A DNA stretch of 34,785 nucleotides, from positions 1 to 34,785 of IMG/VR virus record IMGVR_UViG_3300034198_005970; one strand, 5' to 3'. Below, in pieces: positions 1-6,669 of the stretch (within the stretch, counting starts at the first letter, position 1; every line of letters starts with the position of its first letter). The notes below the pieces were generated by a model. That model worked only from the letters and a program-made list of their open reading frames with translations. It was not told the origin of the DNA and did no database searches. This stretch comes from a virus. A program made the position numbers and the translations under genes.

Positions 1-1
1 A

Positions 2-634
2 ATTTTTAACAGTTATCCTGGAAAATATGTTGCAGGATCCAGCAGTATCTATTTGACACAATCTGACAATACCGAAGTGATAGGAACCGTTGCCATTGAT
101 CCATTGGATACCAGTATACTGCGTGTTAACTGGAACCCAGACACGCTGGTAAGCAATACTGGAATTGACAGCACAGGCAAGTTAGACAACATGACGGGAT
201 ACAATGCTGTTGGTAGTAATCGTCCCAACAGTCCCGGAACATTTGATGCTATTATTAATCCATTAACTTATGATCCATTACGTCCAACAGGCACTGAACA
301 AACTGATCAAACTATCAAATTAGGATTAAGATTTTTACTGGTTGAAGACATTGGCTCCGTTGATAACCTTAAAAACACTCAGTGGACCGGTACACCTGGC
401 ACTGCCGCTACAAATTACAGCATAGTATGGGGTACATTGGTAGCAAAAACAAACGACATTGTAGAATGGGATGGGGCCAAGTGGAATGTTGTGTTTAATT
501 CTAGTCAGTTTCATGACACTATGGTGTGGCAAACAAATACATACACTAGTGCTCAGTACATGTGGAATGGTGTCTCGTGGAACAAGAGCTTTGAGGGTAC
601 GTATGACGCTGGATCATGGAGAATAGTCTTGTAA
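2..634 (+). CDS. Virion structural protein, C-terminal part (5' end cut by window edge)
   Basis: The frame is open to the left edge of the window, so this is the last ~210 residues of a longer protein. A TTG codon at 53 could be read as a start, but nothing upstream of it looks like a ribosome site and the reading frame continues past it. The tail contains WDGAKWNVVFNSS and ends with YMWNGVSWNKSFEGTYDAGS followed by WRIVL. From memory, this aromatic, beta-rich ending resembles the C-termini of large structural proteins in T4-like cyanophages; I could not run a comparison. The last 19 bases overlap the Nudix gene, so the two are probably co-transcribed and translationally coupled. Which virion part it belongs to cannot be told from this fragment. 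Confidence 0.6.
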   Translation: MFNSYPGKYVAGSSSIYLTQSDNTEVIGTVAIDPLDTSILRVNWNPDTLVSNTGIDSTGKLDNMTGYNAVGSNRPNSPGTFDAIINPLTYDPLRPTGTEQTDQTIKLGLRFLLVEDIGSVDNLKNTQWTGTPGTAATNYSIVWGTLVAKTNDIVEWDGAKWNVVFNSSQFHDTMVWQTNTYTSAQYMWNGVSWNKSFEGTYDAGSWRIVL

Positions 635-1065
635 CGGATAGGATAGTATGTAGCGGAGCATTGTTCTACGCCAAATCTACACGACGTTTCTTGTTATTAC
701 AAAAGGCCAGCGGCAAGCATGAAGGCACTTGGGGCCTAGTTGGTGGTACCAATGTTGTTGGCGAAACTCCATGGCAGGGTCTACAGCGCGAAATTACGGA
801 AGAAATTGGTAGTATACCCGACATAATCAAAACAATTCCCTTAGAAACATTCGTGTCTAATGACAAGGTGTTTAATTTTCATACCTACCTGTGTGTAATA
901 GACACGGAATTTGTGCCGATACTTAGCGACGAACATCAAGGCTGGTCGTGGGCAACTGTAGACCGTGCACCGAAACCCTTACATCAAGGACTACGCAATA
1001 GCTTTAGTTCAAAGACAATACGCACAAAATTGCAAACAATATTTGATCTAGTGGAGTTGATATAA
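616..1065 (+). CDS. Nudix hydrolase
   Basis: This 149-aa protein carries a complete Nudix box, G-x5-E-x7-R-E-U-x-E-E-x-G-U, at residues 44-66: G44, E50, R58, E59, E62, E63 and G65 are all present. The family hydrolyses nucleoside diphosphates linked to another moiety (dNTPs, ADP-ribose, NADH, capped RNA and others) using Mg2+ bound by the REUxEE glutamates. The size is normal for a single-domain cytoplasmic Nudix enzyme. Substrate cannot be told from the box alone. T4-like phages often carry Nudix enzymes thought to clean up nucleotide pools or act on nucleotide-linked compounds. The start lies inside the end of the upstream structural gene, and the stop shares one base with the next ATG (TAATG at 1063-1067), so it sits in one operon with the oxygenase genes. 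Confidence 0.9.
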   Translation: MENSLVTDRIVCSGALFYAKSTRRFLLLQKASGKHEGTWGLVGGTNVVGETPWQGLQREITEEIGSIPDIIKTIPLETFVSNDKVFNFHTYLCVIDTEFVPILSDEHQGWSWATVDRAPKPLHQGLRNSFSSKTIRTKLQTIFDLVELI

Positions 1066-1718
1066 TGATCAATTATATTATACCGACAACTGTTGTCGAT
1101 AGTTTTCTTGACGATCCTGACTGGATTAGAAATTTTGGTCTTAAGCAAGAATTTGCAGTTGATCCGATTAATCAATGGCCTGGAAAAAGAACTAAAGACA
1201 TTGCTGAACTAAATCCAGCGTTGTTTGGTCATATTATTAATAAATTTTTTTCGATATTTTACGACCACGAGGAAACTCAAGTAAGATGGAAGGCAAGTGC
1301 ATATTTTCATATGATTGATGAATCATATGAAACAGGATGGGTTCACCGAGACCAAGGTAGACTTATCACAGGAGTTGTATATCTCAATGAAAGCGATGAC
1401 TCTGGAACTAGTGTGTATGAGCCAATTAGCCCGGGGTTACAATTAACTAACGCCGCAATCTTAAATGTGTCGTTTAAGGATCCCGAAGAAAATACACCAT
1501 TGTTAAAAAAATACAGAGATGATAGTAACAGTCAATTCAAAGAATCAATTGTAGTTAAAAATAAATTTAACAGATTGATTGCATTTGACTCTCATCTACA
1601 TCACGCCGCGAATAACTTTTTTGGAACTGATGCGTCAAGTAGACTTACTTTAGTATTTTTTATATCTAAATTGGATGTAAACGCTTTTCCTCTGCAACGA
1701 GTGCGGAGAACTATATGA
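1065..1718 (+). CDS. 2OG-Fe(II) oxygenase-like protein (DUF6445-like)
   Basis: This is a 217-aa protein. Residues 92-107 read WVHRDQGRLITGVVYL, giving an H94-x-D96 metal-binding pair followed by the usual hydrophobic strand, then GTSVYEP. Near the C-terminus, residues 171-199 contain FDSHLHHAANN and SSRLTLVFF, supplying the distal histidine (H179 or H180) and the arginine (R193) that normally holds the 2-oxoglutarate carboxylate. The layout matches small double-stranded beta-helix dioxygenases, and the H-x-D...GT...F pattern is closest to what I recall of DUF6445. Such enzymes couple 2OG decarboxylation to hydroxylation; the substrate is unknown. It overlaps the Nudix stop by one base and is followed by a 19-base gap holding an AAGGA ribosome site for the next gene. 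Confidence 0.7.
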   Translation: MINYIIPTTVVDSFLDDPDWIRNFGLKQEFAVDPINQWPGKRTKDIAELNPALFGHIINKFFSIFYDHEETQVRWKASAYFHMIDESYETGWVHRDQGRLITGVVYLNESDDSGTSVYEPISPGLQLTNAAILNVSFKDPEENTPLLKKYRDDSNSQFKESIVVKNKFNRLIAFDSHLHHAANNFFGTDASSRLTLVFFISKLDVNAFPLQRVRRTI

Positions 1719-1737
1719 AAATTAAAAGGAAAATATA

Positions 1738-2358
1738 ATGGAATCTTATATAGATAATATTTACACTACCCCAATTTATGTTGCCGAGATCACAGAACAA
1801 GAAGGGCTGAGTGTTATTCAAGAAGAAGCTAAACTTGCTATAGAAGCATCGGAATTTAGCGCCAAGCCATCATGGGGTGCAACACATTATCTTTCTAGTA
1901 CTACCTTTATGGACGATGTTATTTCAAAACATAATATGAAAATATTCCCCATTATCCTGAATGCGCACTTGCAACAATATATGGATATAATTGGGTTTGG
2001 AATGCGAGATTATATGGTAACTAGTTGGTTTAGTTTATTTCAAAAAGGACAATACGGTCATCTACATAATCACGGAAATGCAGATGTTAGCGGATGTTAT
2101 TATGTAGAAACTTCCGGGGCAGACGGAAACATTTATTTCGAAGATCCTCGTCCTGGTAACGAAACAAACTATGCGTTTGCTGGAAGATACATGTCAGGAA
2201 GAAGAAATTACGAACCTAAAGTTGGAAGAATGTTGATGTTCCCTGGATATTTGTATCACGGAATAAAAACTAATACTACAGATGTAGATCGAGTTAGTCT
2301 AAGTTTTAACATTAAATTTATAGATCCTAGATGTGAGTTGAAAAAGGGCAATGCTTAA
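1738..2358 (+). CDS. 2OG-Fe(II) oxygenase, PF13759/TIGR02466 type
   Basis: This is a 206-aa protein with the signature of the 2OG-FeII_Oxy_5 group: GHLHNHGNADVSGCYYV at residues 107-123. H110 and H112 align with the HxH pair of this family, next to the SG-x-YYV strand. The distal part, residues 163-192, has GRMLMFPGYLYHG (H174) and DRVSLSFNI (R185), as expected for the second metal ligand and the 2OG-binding arginine. The family is common in marine phages and bacteria but its substrates are not established. The start is supported by an AAGGA site about nine bases upstream. The end overlaps the SGNH-like gene by eight bases. Three further members of the same type lie at 3660, 4259 and 9540. 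Confidence 0.8.
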   Translation: MESYIDNIYTTPIYVAEITEQEGLSVIQEEAKLAIEASEFSAKPSWGATHYLSSTTFMDDVISKHNMKIFPIILNAHLQQYMDIIGFGMRDYMVTSWFSLFQKGQYGHLHNHGNADVSGCYYVETSGADGNIYFEDPRPGNETNYAFAGRYMSGRRNYEPKVGRMLMFPGYLYHGIKTNTTDVDRVSLSFNIKFIDPRCELKKGNA

Positions 2359-3034
2359 AAAAATAGGCATATTTGGAGATAGTTTTGCTGATCCAACATG
2401 GAATAATAATGACTACCTGGCATGGCCTGAGTTGTTAGAGACTGATTTTTCAGTTACTAATTTTTCTAAGAATGGGTCGAGCCTGTGGTATTCTTATCAA
2501 AAATTAAAAAAGCATATTGCAGATTTTGATGTTTGTATATTTGTTGCTACAGTATATGGCAGATTTTATCTAGAAAATTTAGATATTCATCTAAATATTA
2601 ACCGTAACACATGGCCCGTAAAACATAACATAAATTTAGGAAAACTTTATTACGAAGAATTTTTTTCAATGGATCGAGAAAAAGCATTCCACGATTTTAT
2701 GATAAAAGATATTGTAAATTTAGATAATGTTATTTTTATACCAGCATTTGAAGAATGTGCTAACAACAGAGAAATTACATTGAATCATTTTTCAAATGCC
2801 GAGTTGCGTCATTACGGGGTATTTAAGTATCAAGGCCCGGATGATCGTAAGTGCCATCTTAGCATAGAAAACAACAAAGTGATACATAAAAAAATTGTCC
2901 ATGCAATTCACAATAATCTGAATAATATATCGTTGTCAATGGATGAGTTTGTAGCTCCGGTAGAACCTTTTAATTTTTATTTTAACAGGACTACCTTGTT
3001 AGAAAATTTTGTTAAGGGCTATGATCCTAAATAA
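2351..3034 (+). CDS. SGNH-hydrolase-like protein
   Basis: This 227-aa protein opens with KKIGIFGDSFAD; GDS at residues 9-11 matches block I of GDSL/SGNH hydrolases, with S11 as the nucleophile candidate. KNGSS at 40-44 matches the glycine-bearing block II, and DDRKCHLS at 164-171 resembles the C-terminal Asp/His block V, with H169 as the candidate base, though the spacing is D-x3-H rather than the usual D-x2-H. A clean GxND block III is not visible, so catalysis is not assured. SGNH enzymes are esterases, lipases or acyl-transfer enzymes acting on sugars, lipids or peptidoglycan acyl groups. Similar GDSFA-starting proteins occur in marine T4-like phages without known function. It overlaps the preceding oxygenase by eight bases and lies among oxygenases, which suggests a shared substrate class (inference). 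Confidence 0.65.
   Translation: MLKKIGIFGDSFADPTWNNNDYLAWPELLETDFSVTNFSKNGSSLWYSYQKLKKHIADFDVCIFVATVYGRFYLENLDIHLNINRNTWPVKHNINLGKLYYEEFFSMDREKAFHDFMIKDIVNLDNVIFIPAFEECANNREITLNHFSNAELRHYGVFKYQGPDDRKCHLSIENNKVIHKKIVHAIHNNLNNISLSMDEFVAPVEPFNFYFNRTTLLENFVKGYDPK
3027..3033 (+). promoter_or_regulatory. Weak late-promoter-like motif CTAAATA
   Basis: CTAAATA overlaps the stop region of the SGNH-like gene and lies about 28 bases before the ATG at 3061. It is one letter short of the TATAAATA-type late octamer. The spacing would leave a leader of about 20 bases containing AGAGG. It could simply be coding sequence, so this is offered as a candidate only. Confidence 0.25.
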
Positions 3035-3060
3035 GTAATAAATGCGTATAGAGGTATAAA

Positions 3061-3663
3061 ATGACTGTTCAAATTATAGAAAATTTACTGCCCGTGTTCT
3101 GGCAACAAGGATTGCAAAATACTGTAGTAGATTTACAATGGATACATCAAAAAGGTACCTCGTATAAAGTTGAAGAATCTACATTTATCCAAGGTATGGA
3201 TATTTTCATAGACGAAAATACAGTAGATAGTCCTCAGTTTGTATCTTATATAATAGATTCTAAACAAACAAACCCAATTTTTCCTTATATTAGACCTATA
3301 TTATATATGGTTGAGGAACAGTTAGGAAAGAAAATTACCCGTATCATTAGAATAAAAATTAATCATCAACTTCCAATAGTAGGTTTTACTAGTAATAATT
3401 ATAATATTCCCCATATAGACGAACCTGATAGAAATTTAACGTCTGCCATATATTATATCAACAATAGTGATGGTGATACTTTTATCTTTAATGAACATTA
3501 TAGTCCTAATAAAGATGTTGATAAACTAACAGTAGCACATAGAATAACTCCAGAAGCTGGAAAAATTGTTGTTTTCCCATCGACGCAGATGCACGCCAGC
3601 TCTAATCCTATTAATACTCCTTCTAGGTACGTAATTAATTTTGTATTTGAGGTAGAGAAATGA
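3061..3663 (+). CDS. 2OG-Fe(II) oxygenase, prolyl-4-hydroxylase-like
   Basis: This is a 200-aa protein with IPHIDEPDRNLTSAIYYIN at residues 116-134. H118-x-D120 is the canonical metal pair, followed by the strand that leads to the 2OG pocket. The distal half has GKIVVFPSTQMHASS at 167-181, with H178 as third ligand, and SRYVINFVF at 188-196, with R189 as the 2OG-binding residue. The arrangement fits the P4H-like branch of the superfamily, different from the HxH group nearby. Such enzymes hydroxylate protein side chains or small molecules; the target here is unknown. The start has an AGAGG site seven bases upstream. Its stop overlaps the next start as ATGA at 3660-3663, so translation is coupled. 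Confidence 0.8.
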   Translation: MTVQIIENLLPVFWQQGLQNTVVDLQWIHQKGTSYKVEESTFIQGMDIFIDENTVDSPQFVSYIIDSKQTNPIFPYIRPILYMVEEQLGKKITRIIRIKINHQLPIVGFTSNNYNIPHIDEPDRNLTSAIYYINNSDGDTFIFNEHYSPNKDVDKLTVAHRITPEAGKIVVFPSTQMHASSNPINTPSRYVINFVFEVEK

Positions 3664-4262
3664 ATATTGATAAATGGTTTCCAACTGTAGTTAGTTGCAT
3701 AGATGATAATTTAATAGAAGAATTAAATCGCTATCGAGAATATTGCGAAGAATTTACTAACGACATTCCTACTAATCGACCATTTACAGGATCCCAGCTG
3801 ACTAGTACATTTAACCAATCGCTTCCGCAGTATGATCGCCCTATAGAGAATGATATTAGATTTAAAGAATTGTTTGATTTAATTTTAGAAAAAGGAACAA
3901 TGTTTGCAGAATTTCTAGGTTACAAATATGACTTAAGAATATCTCATGCATGGATTAATAAGATAGAAGCACATGATTATCACGAATTACATAATCATGC
4001 CTTGGGCGGCGATGCATTAATCTCTGGAGTATTCTATATTTCAGCTCCTGATTCTGCCGTTATTAGATTTAAAGATGCTATGGATTCATACAGTCCAGTA
4101 CCACCGACTGCGTATACTCCGTATAATAACAAACACGCACGATATGCTTGCGTACCTGGAAGATTATTATTATTTAGATCAGATGTGTTACATGGATACG
4201 ATTCTCATAACTCTGATGAAATAAAATTTAGTATTGCTTTTGATTTATCGGTGAAAAAATGA
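3660..4262 (+). CDS. 2OG-Fe(II) oxygenase, PF13759/TIGR02466 type, with Lys at the usual 2OG-Arg site
   Basis: This 200-aa protein has YHELHNHALGGDALISGVFY at residues 107-126, with H111 and H113 in the HxH position and the SGVFYI strand that marks this group. GRLLLFRSDVLHGY at 167-180 supplies the distal H178. The residue that in its neighbours is an arginine (R185, R191 and R178 in the 1738, 4259 and 9540 genes) is a lysine here, in SDEIKFSIAFDL (K189). Some 2OG enzymes use lysine to hold the 2OG carboxylate, so it may still be active, but this is a visible difference. It overlaps both neighbours by four bases (ATGA), forming a coupled three-gene run with 3061 and 4259. Confidence 0.75.
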   Translation: MNIDKWFPTVVSCIDDNLIEELNRYREYCEEFTNDIPTNRPFTGSQLTSTFNQSLPQYDRPIENDIRFKELFDLILEKGTMFAEFLGYKYDLRISHAWINKIEAHDYHELHNHALGGDALISGVFYISAPDSAVIRFKDAMDSYSPVPPTAYTPYNNKHARYACVPGRLLLFRSDVLHGYDSHNSDEIKFSIAFDLSVKK

Positions 4263-4891
4263 ACGATCCAAAATTTATTAAACCATTCGGCCCTTGCATT
4301 TATAGTAACTTAATTGCAGATGATATTTTGATTACTTTAAAAAACTGTAAAAAATTATCAGAAAATGAAAATGAAAATGTGGGTCATTTGTTAGCAGGAG
4401 CCTTGGAAAAACAATTAAGATTAATTGACACTCCTGAGCAACACCAAGCAATTTCGGATCATATTTTTGAACATTTAGGCATGTACATGGCTGAAAGCCC
4501 TGACACTCTTAAAGAAAAATTTACGTTTGACACCGATGATATATGGTTGAATATTCAACAAGCAGGCGAGTTTAACCCAGCACATCATCACTCTGGTGAA
4601 ATCTCCGGTGTAATATACTTGGAAATACCTGATGAGATTTTAGAAGAAAACCGAAAAAGTATAGATACAGCCGGTGTAGGATTTCATAGCTATGGGCAAA
4701 TCAGCTTTTATTACGGGGAAGACATATCTTGCCCAACATATTTTCATATGATGCCACGGCCAGGACAAATTATACTGTTTCCAGCCAAGTTAAAACATGC
4801 GGTGAATCCGTTCTTTAGCAAAGTAGAAAGGGTATCCGTGGCGTTTAATATCATTGAAAAATCCAAAGCCAAAACTAAAAATAACAAATAA
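4259..4891 (+). CDS. 2OG-Fe(II) oxygenase, PF13759/TIGR02466 type
   Basis: This is a 210-aa protein. EFNPAHHHSGEISGVIYLEI at residues 104-123 contains three consecutive histidines (H109-H111) where relatives have HxH, then the SGVIYL strand. GQIILFPAKLKHAVNPF at 169-185 gives the distal H180, and KVERVSVAFNI gives R191. Between the two motifs lies a longer loop (about residues 125-165) than in its paralogues, ending in a tyrosine/methionine-rich stretch. The C-terminus is lysine-rich and probably disordered. The function is inferred only as an Fe(II)/2OG-dependent oxygenase with unknown substrate. Its ATG overlaps the previous stop. It ends the first coupled gene block, since a late promoter follows immediately. 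Confidence 0.75.
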   Translation: MNDPKFIKPFGPCIYSNLIADDILITLKNCKKLSENENENVGHLLAGALEKQLRLIDTPEQHQAISDHIFEHLGMYMAESPDTLKEKFTFDTDDIWLNIQQAGEFNPAHHHSGEISGVIYLEIPDEILEENRKSIDTAGVGFHSYGQISFYYGEDISCPTYFHMMPRPGQIILFPAKLKHAVNPFFSKVERVSVAFNIIEKSKAKTKNNK

Positions 4892-4898
4892 ACATAGT

Positions 4899-4906
4899 TA
4901 TAAATA
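4899..4906 (+). promoter_or_regulatory. T4-type late promoter (TATAAATA)
   Basis: This is an exact copy of the T4 late-promoter octamer, lying in a short gap between two genes. In T4 this element occupies about -13 to -6, which would place the transcript start near 4912. That leaves a 16-base leader for an ATG at 4928, containing GGGA. The position, strand and spacing all fit a real late promoter driving the 4928 oxygenase, the unrecognised genes and the halogenases. Confidence 0.75.
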
Positions 4907-4917
4907 TCTAAACAAAT

Positions 4918-4921
4918 GGGA
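4918..4921 (+). promoter_or_regulatory. Ribosome binding site that decides the 4928 start
   Basis: GGGA lies six bases before the ATG at 4928. The alternative ATG at 4916 has no such site, and would fall only about four bases after the predicted transcript start, so 4928 is preferred. Confidence 0.5.
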
Positions 4922-4927
4922 ACAAAT

Positions 4928-5722
4928 ATGGATAACGAATTACTACCAACTTCTGGACAAGACTCTGCGATTGTTGAAAAAAACAAACGACCTTTAGAAA
5001 TAATCTACTTGGACAATGTTGCAAGACCCGATACGTTTGCTAACGTATTAGGCGATGTTGACAAACCAGGTTGGTTGTTTGGACGCTCTACAGATCCTAC
5101 AAAGCATGAAGAAACTGATTCAGTTTTTTGGACTCAGAACATGCAACGAAGCAGTTGGTGTACTGATGTACTATGGTACGAGATCTTGGCTAAACTAGAA
5201 GAAGTAGCTCCTGCTACTGCTAACTATCAATTTAAAGTTAAATCTGTAGACTGCGGCGGAAAAACTTTCGGGCAAGATGGCGGGATACATACCGATGTCG
5301 ATTTTCAGTACAATGAAGAAGGTGATGGCTGGATGACTGTTTGTTTTTTCCCTAATGCCGAATGGAATCCAGAATGGGGTGGAGAATTTCAGTTCTTCAA
5401 TGATGCCGGAGATGTTATAGCAACATATTATCCTAAACCTAACACATGTCTAGTATTTGATTCAAACATTCCTCACAGAGGGCTAGCACCATTACGAGGC
5501 TGTAATAAATTAAGAAAATGTTTGACTTATAAAACTTTTGTACATAAACAATGGTTCCTTGAAAACAACCCAGATGTTAAAATGATCGATGGTAGCATAG
5601 TACCGGGTCTAGTAAACACAACTCCACAACGAACCGACTTAGATAAAGTCGAGGATACCGGAGCAAAACCAAATTTTGCAGATGTTTCTACTGTTTCAAA
5701 GAAAAGAATAAAAAAAGATTAA
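4928..5722 (+). CDS. 2OG-Fe(II) oxygenase, prolyl-4-hydroxylase-like
   Basis: This is a 264-aa protein from the chosen ATG (268 aa from the upstream ATG at 4916). GGIHTDVDFQ at about residues 118-127 gives H121-x-D123. It is followed by WMTVCFFPNAEWNPEWGGEF, typical of P4H-like enzymes, where a WGGEF strand follows the metal pair. LVFDSNIPHRGLAPLRG at about 175-191 supplies the distal H183, and R190 or R196 is the candidate 2OG-binding arginine. The last ~55 residues are charged and probably flexible. The superfamily hydroxylates proline, lysine or small molecules; P4H-like genes are known in T4-like cyanophages beside structural genes. It is the first gene after the late promoter, so expression late in infection is likely. 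Confidence 0.85.
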   Translation: MDNELLPTSGQDSAIVEKNKRPLEIIYLDNVARPDTFANVLGDVDKPGWLFGRSTDPTKHEETDSVFWTQNMQRSSWCTDVLWYEILAKLEEVAPATANYQFKVKSVDCGGKTFGQDGGIHTDVDFQYNEEGDGWMTVCFFPNAEWNPEWGGEFQFFNDAGDVIATYYPKPNTCLVFDSNIPHRGLAPLRGCNKLRKCLTYKTFVHKQWFLENNPDVKMIDGSIVPGLVNTTPQRTDLDKVEDTGAKPNFADVSTVSKKRIKKD

Positions 5723-5729
5723 AGATATC

Positions 5730-5951
5730 ATGCCTGAAAACACAGTTCCTCAAATAAGAAGATCGCATTTTCCAGATAGATTATTGTTAGTGCCTATTCA
5801 CATTCGAGATGAAAGGCTTGAAATATGTAAGCCTTGCCCTAATAATAAAGACTTGCATTGTACTACTAATGCTAAACCTATATATGCTACTGCAACGAAA
5901 AGAAGCGGTTCTTGCCCAATGGGTTTTTGGTCGACCTATTATGGCAGTTAA
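5730..5951 (+). CDS. Small four-cysteine, probably zinc-binding protein
   Basis: This 73-aa protein has cysteines at 33, 36, 44 and 62: ICKPCPNNKDLHC followed by GSCPMGFW. The order C-x2-C ... C ... CP-x3-W recalls small phage proteins with the pattern C-x2-C ... C-x2-CGC ... CP-x4-W. The second cysteine pair of that pattern is reduced to one here, so a single four-cysteine metal site is plausible. No function is assigned to this group. It starts seven bases after the P4H-like gene and its end overlaps the next start at 5941 by 11 bases. A different frame across the same bases is also open (see rejected items); the cysteine pattern favours this frame. Confidence 0.6.
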   Translation: MPENTVPQIRRSHFPDRLLLVPIHIRDERLEICKPCPNNKDLHCTTNAKPIYATATKRSGSCPMGFWSTYYGS

Positions 5952-6669
5952 AGTAGGATGGTGTCCATGGGGAGAACGTGGTCCCCATACTGATCAGTCT
6001 TCTGCCGTATACTGGGGTCAAGCTGAGATATTATCAATCACTCCTAAAAAATTAGACACTTGGGATAAAAGTCTTTCTGGTTTTACTAAATGTCCTGCGT
6101 TCAATACATACGTAGCAAACACCTACATGGTGTGTTCAAACATAGATATAGAGCTAACATGGGACATTGAACATAAAAGATTAACTAGCAATCTGCCTCC
6201 TATGGCACATGATACATTTGTGCATTTACATTACCAAGATTTTGTACCCGATGTAGATCCGCCGATTGTATCGATGTTATCTAGTATGTTATTTGTAGCT
6301 GATCAGCCCGTAATGATAGAAATGACACCACCATATAACCATATTGATCCTGCATGGAGAACTATGCCCGGAGCGTTTAACATTTACAATTGGTTTAGGC
6401 CAGTCATTCCTAGCATAGAAATGTTACACAATAAGGTATCGATTAAACGTGGGCAACCTTTAATGTATATTAGATTCAGGACTGAAAATTTCAAAGATAA
6501 TGTTGTATTAGAAAGAGTTGAAAGAACCGATGAACTAGAACATTTAGTAAATTCTTGTTTGTCTGTTAAAAATTATCAACCTTCACTCAGCTGGAAGATT
6601 TCTAATACGCTTAATCCAATGCGTCCTAAAAATTTATTAAAAAAATGTCCCTTTAAAAAATGGCTATAA
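5941..6669 (+). CDS. Unrecognised protein next to the halogenases
   Basis: This is a 242-aa protein from the ATG at 5941 (MAVKVGWCPWGERGP). The frame is open for 44 more residues upstream to 5809, but that extension lies on top of the four-cysteine gene and reads as an artificial hydrophobic stretch, so the inner start is preferred. Visible pieces are KCPAFNTYVANTYMV, MTPPYNHIDP, a central GAFNIYNWFRPVIPS and KRGQPLMYIRF, then a basic C-terminus. I do not recognise a family and see no H-x-D...H-R oxygenase set, signal peptide or membrane segment. Proteins of this general look occur in marine T4-like phages, from memory. It overlaps the first halogenase-like gene by 10 bases, which suggests it works with that enzyme or shares its substrate (inference). 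Confidence 0.65.
   Translation: MAVKVGWCPWGERGPHTDQSSAVYWGQAEILSITPKKLDTWDKSLSGFTKCPAFNTYVANTYMVCSNIDIELTWDIEHKRLTSNLPPMAHDTFVHLHYQDFVPDVDPPIVSMLSSMLFVADQPVMIEMTPPYNHIDPAWRTMPGAFNIYNWFRPVIPSIEMLHNKVSIKRGQPLMYIRFRTENFKDNVVLERVERTDELEHLVNSCLSVKNYQPSLSWKISNTLNPMRPKNLLKKCPFKKWL

Noticed and set aside
53-55. TTG start for the first structural gene
   Set aside because: The frame is open to the window edge and has no ribosome site here, so the gene is better read as truncated.
5809-5940. Upstream extension of the 5941 gene giving a hydrophobic, membrane-like N-terminus
   Set aside because: It lies on the four-cysteine gene in another frame, the cysteine pattern of that gene looks real, and the ATG at 5941 gives the usual short overlap seen throughout this cluster.
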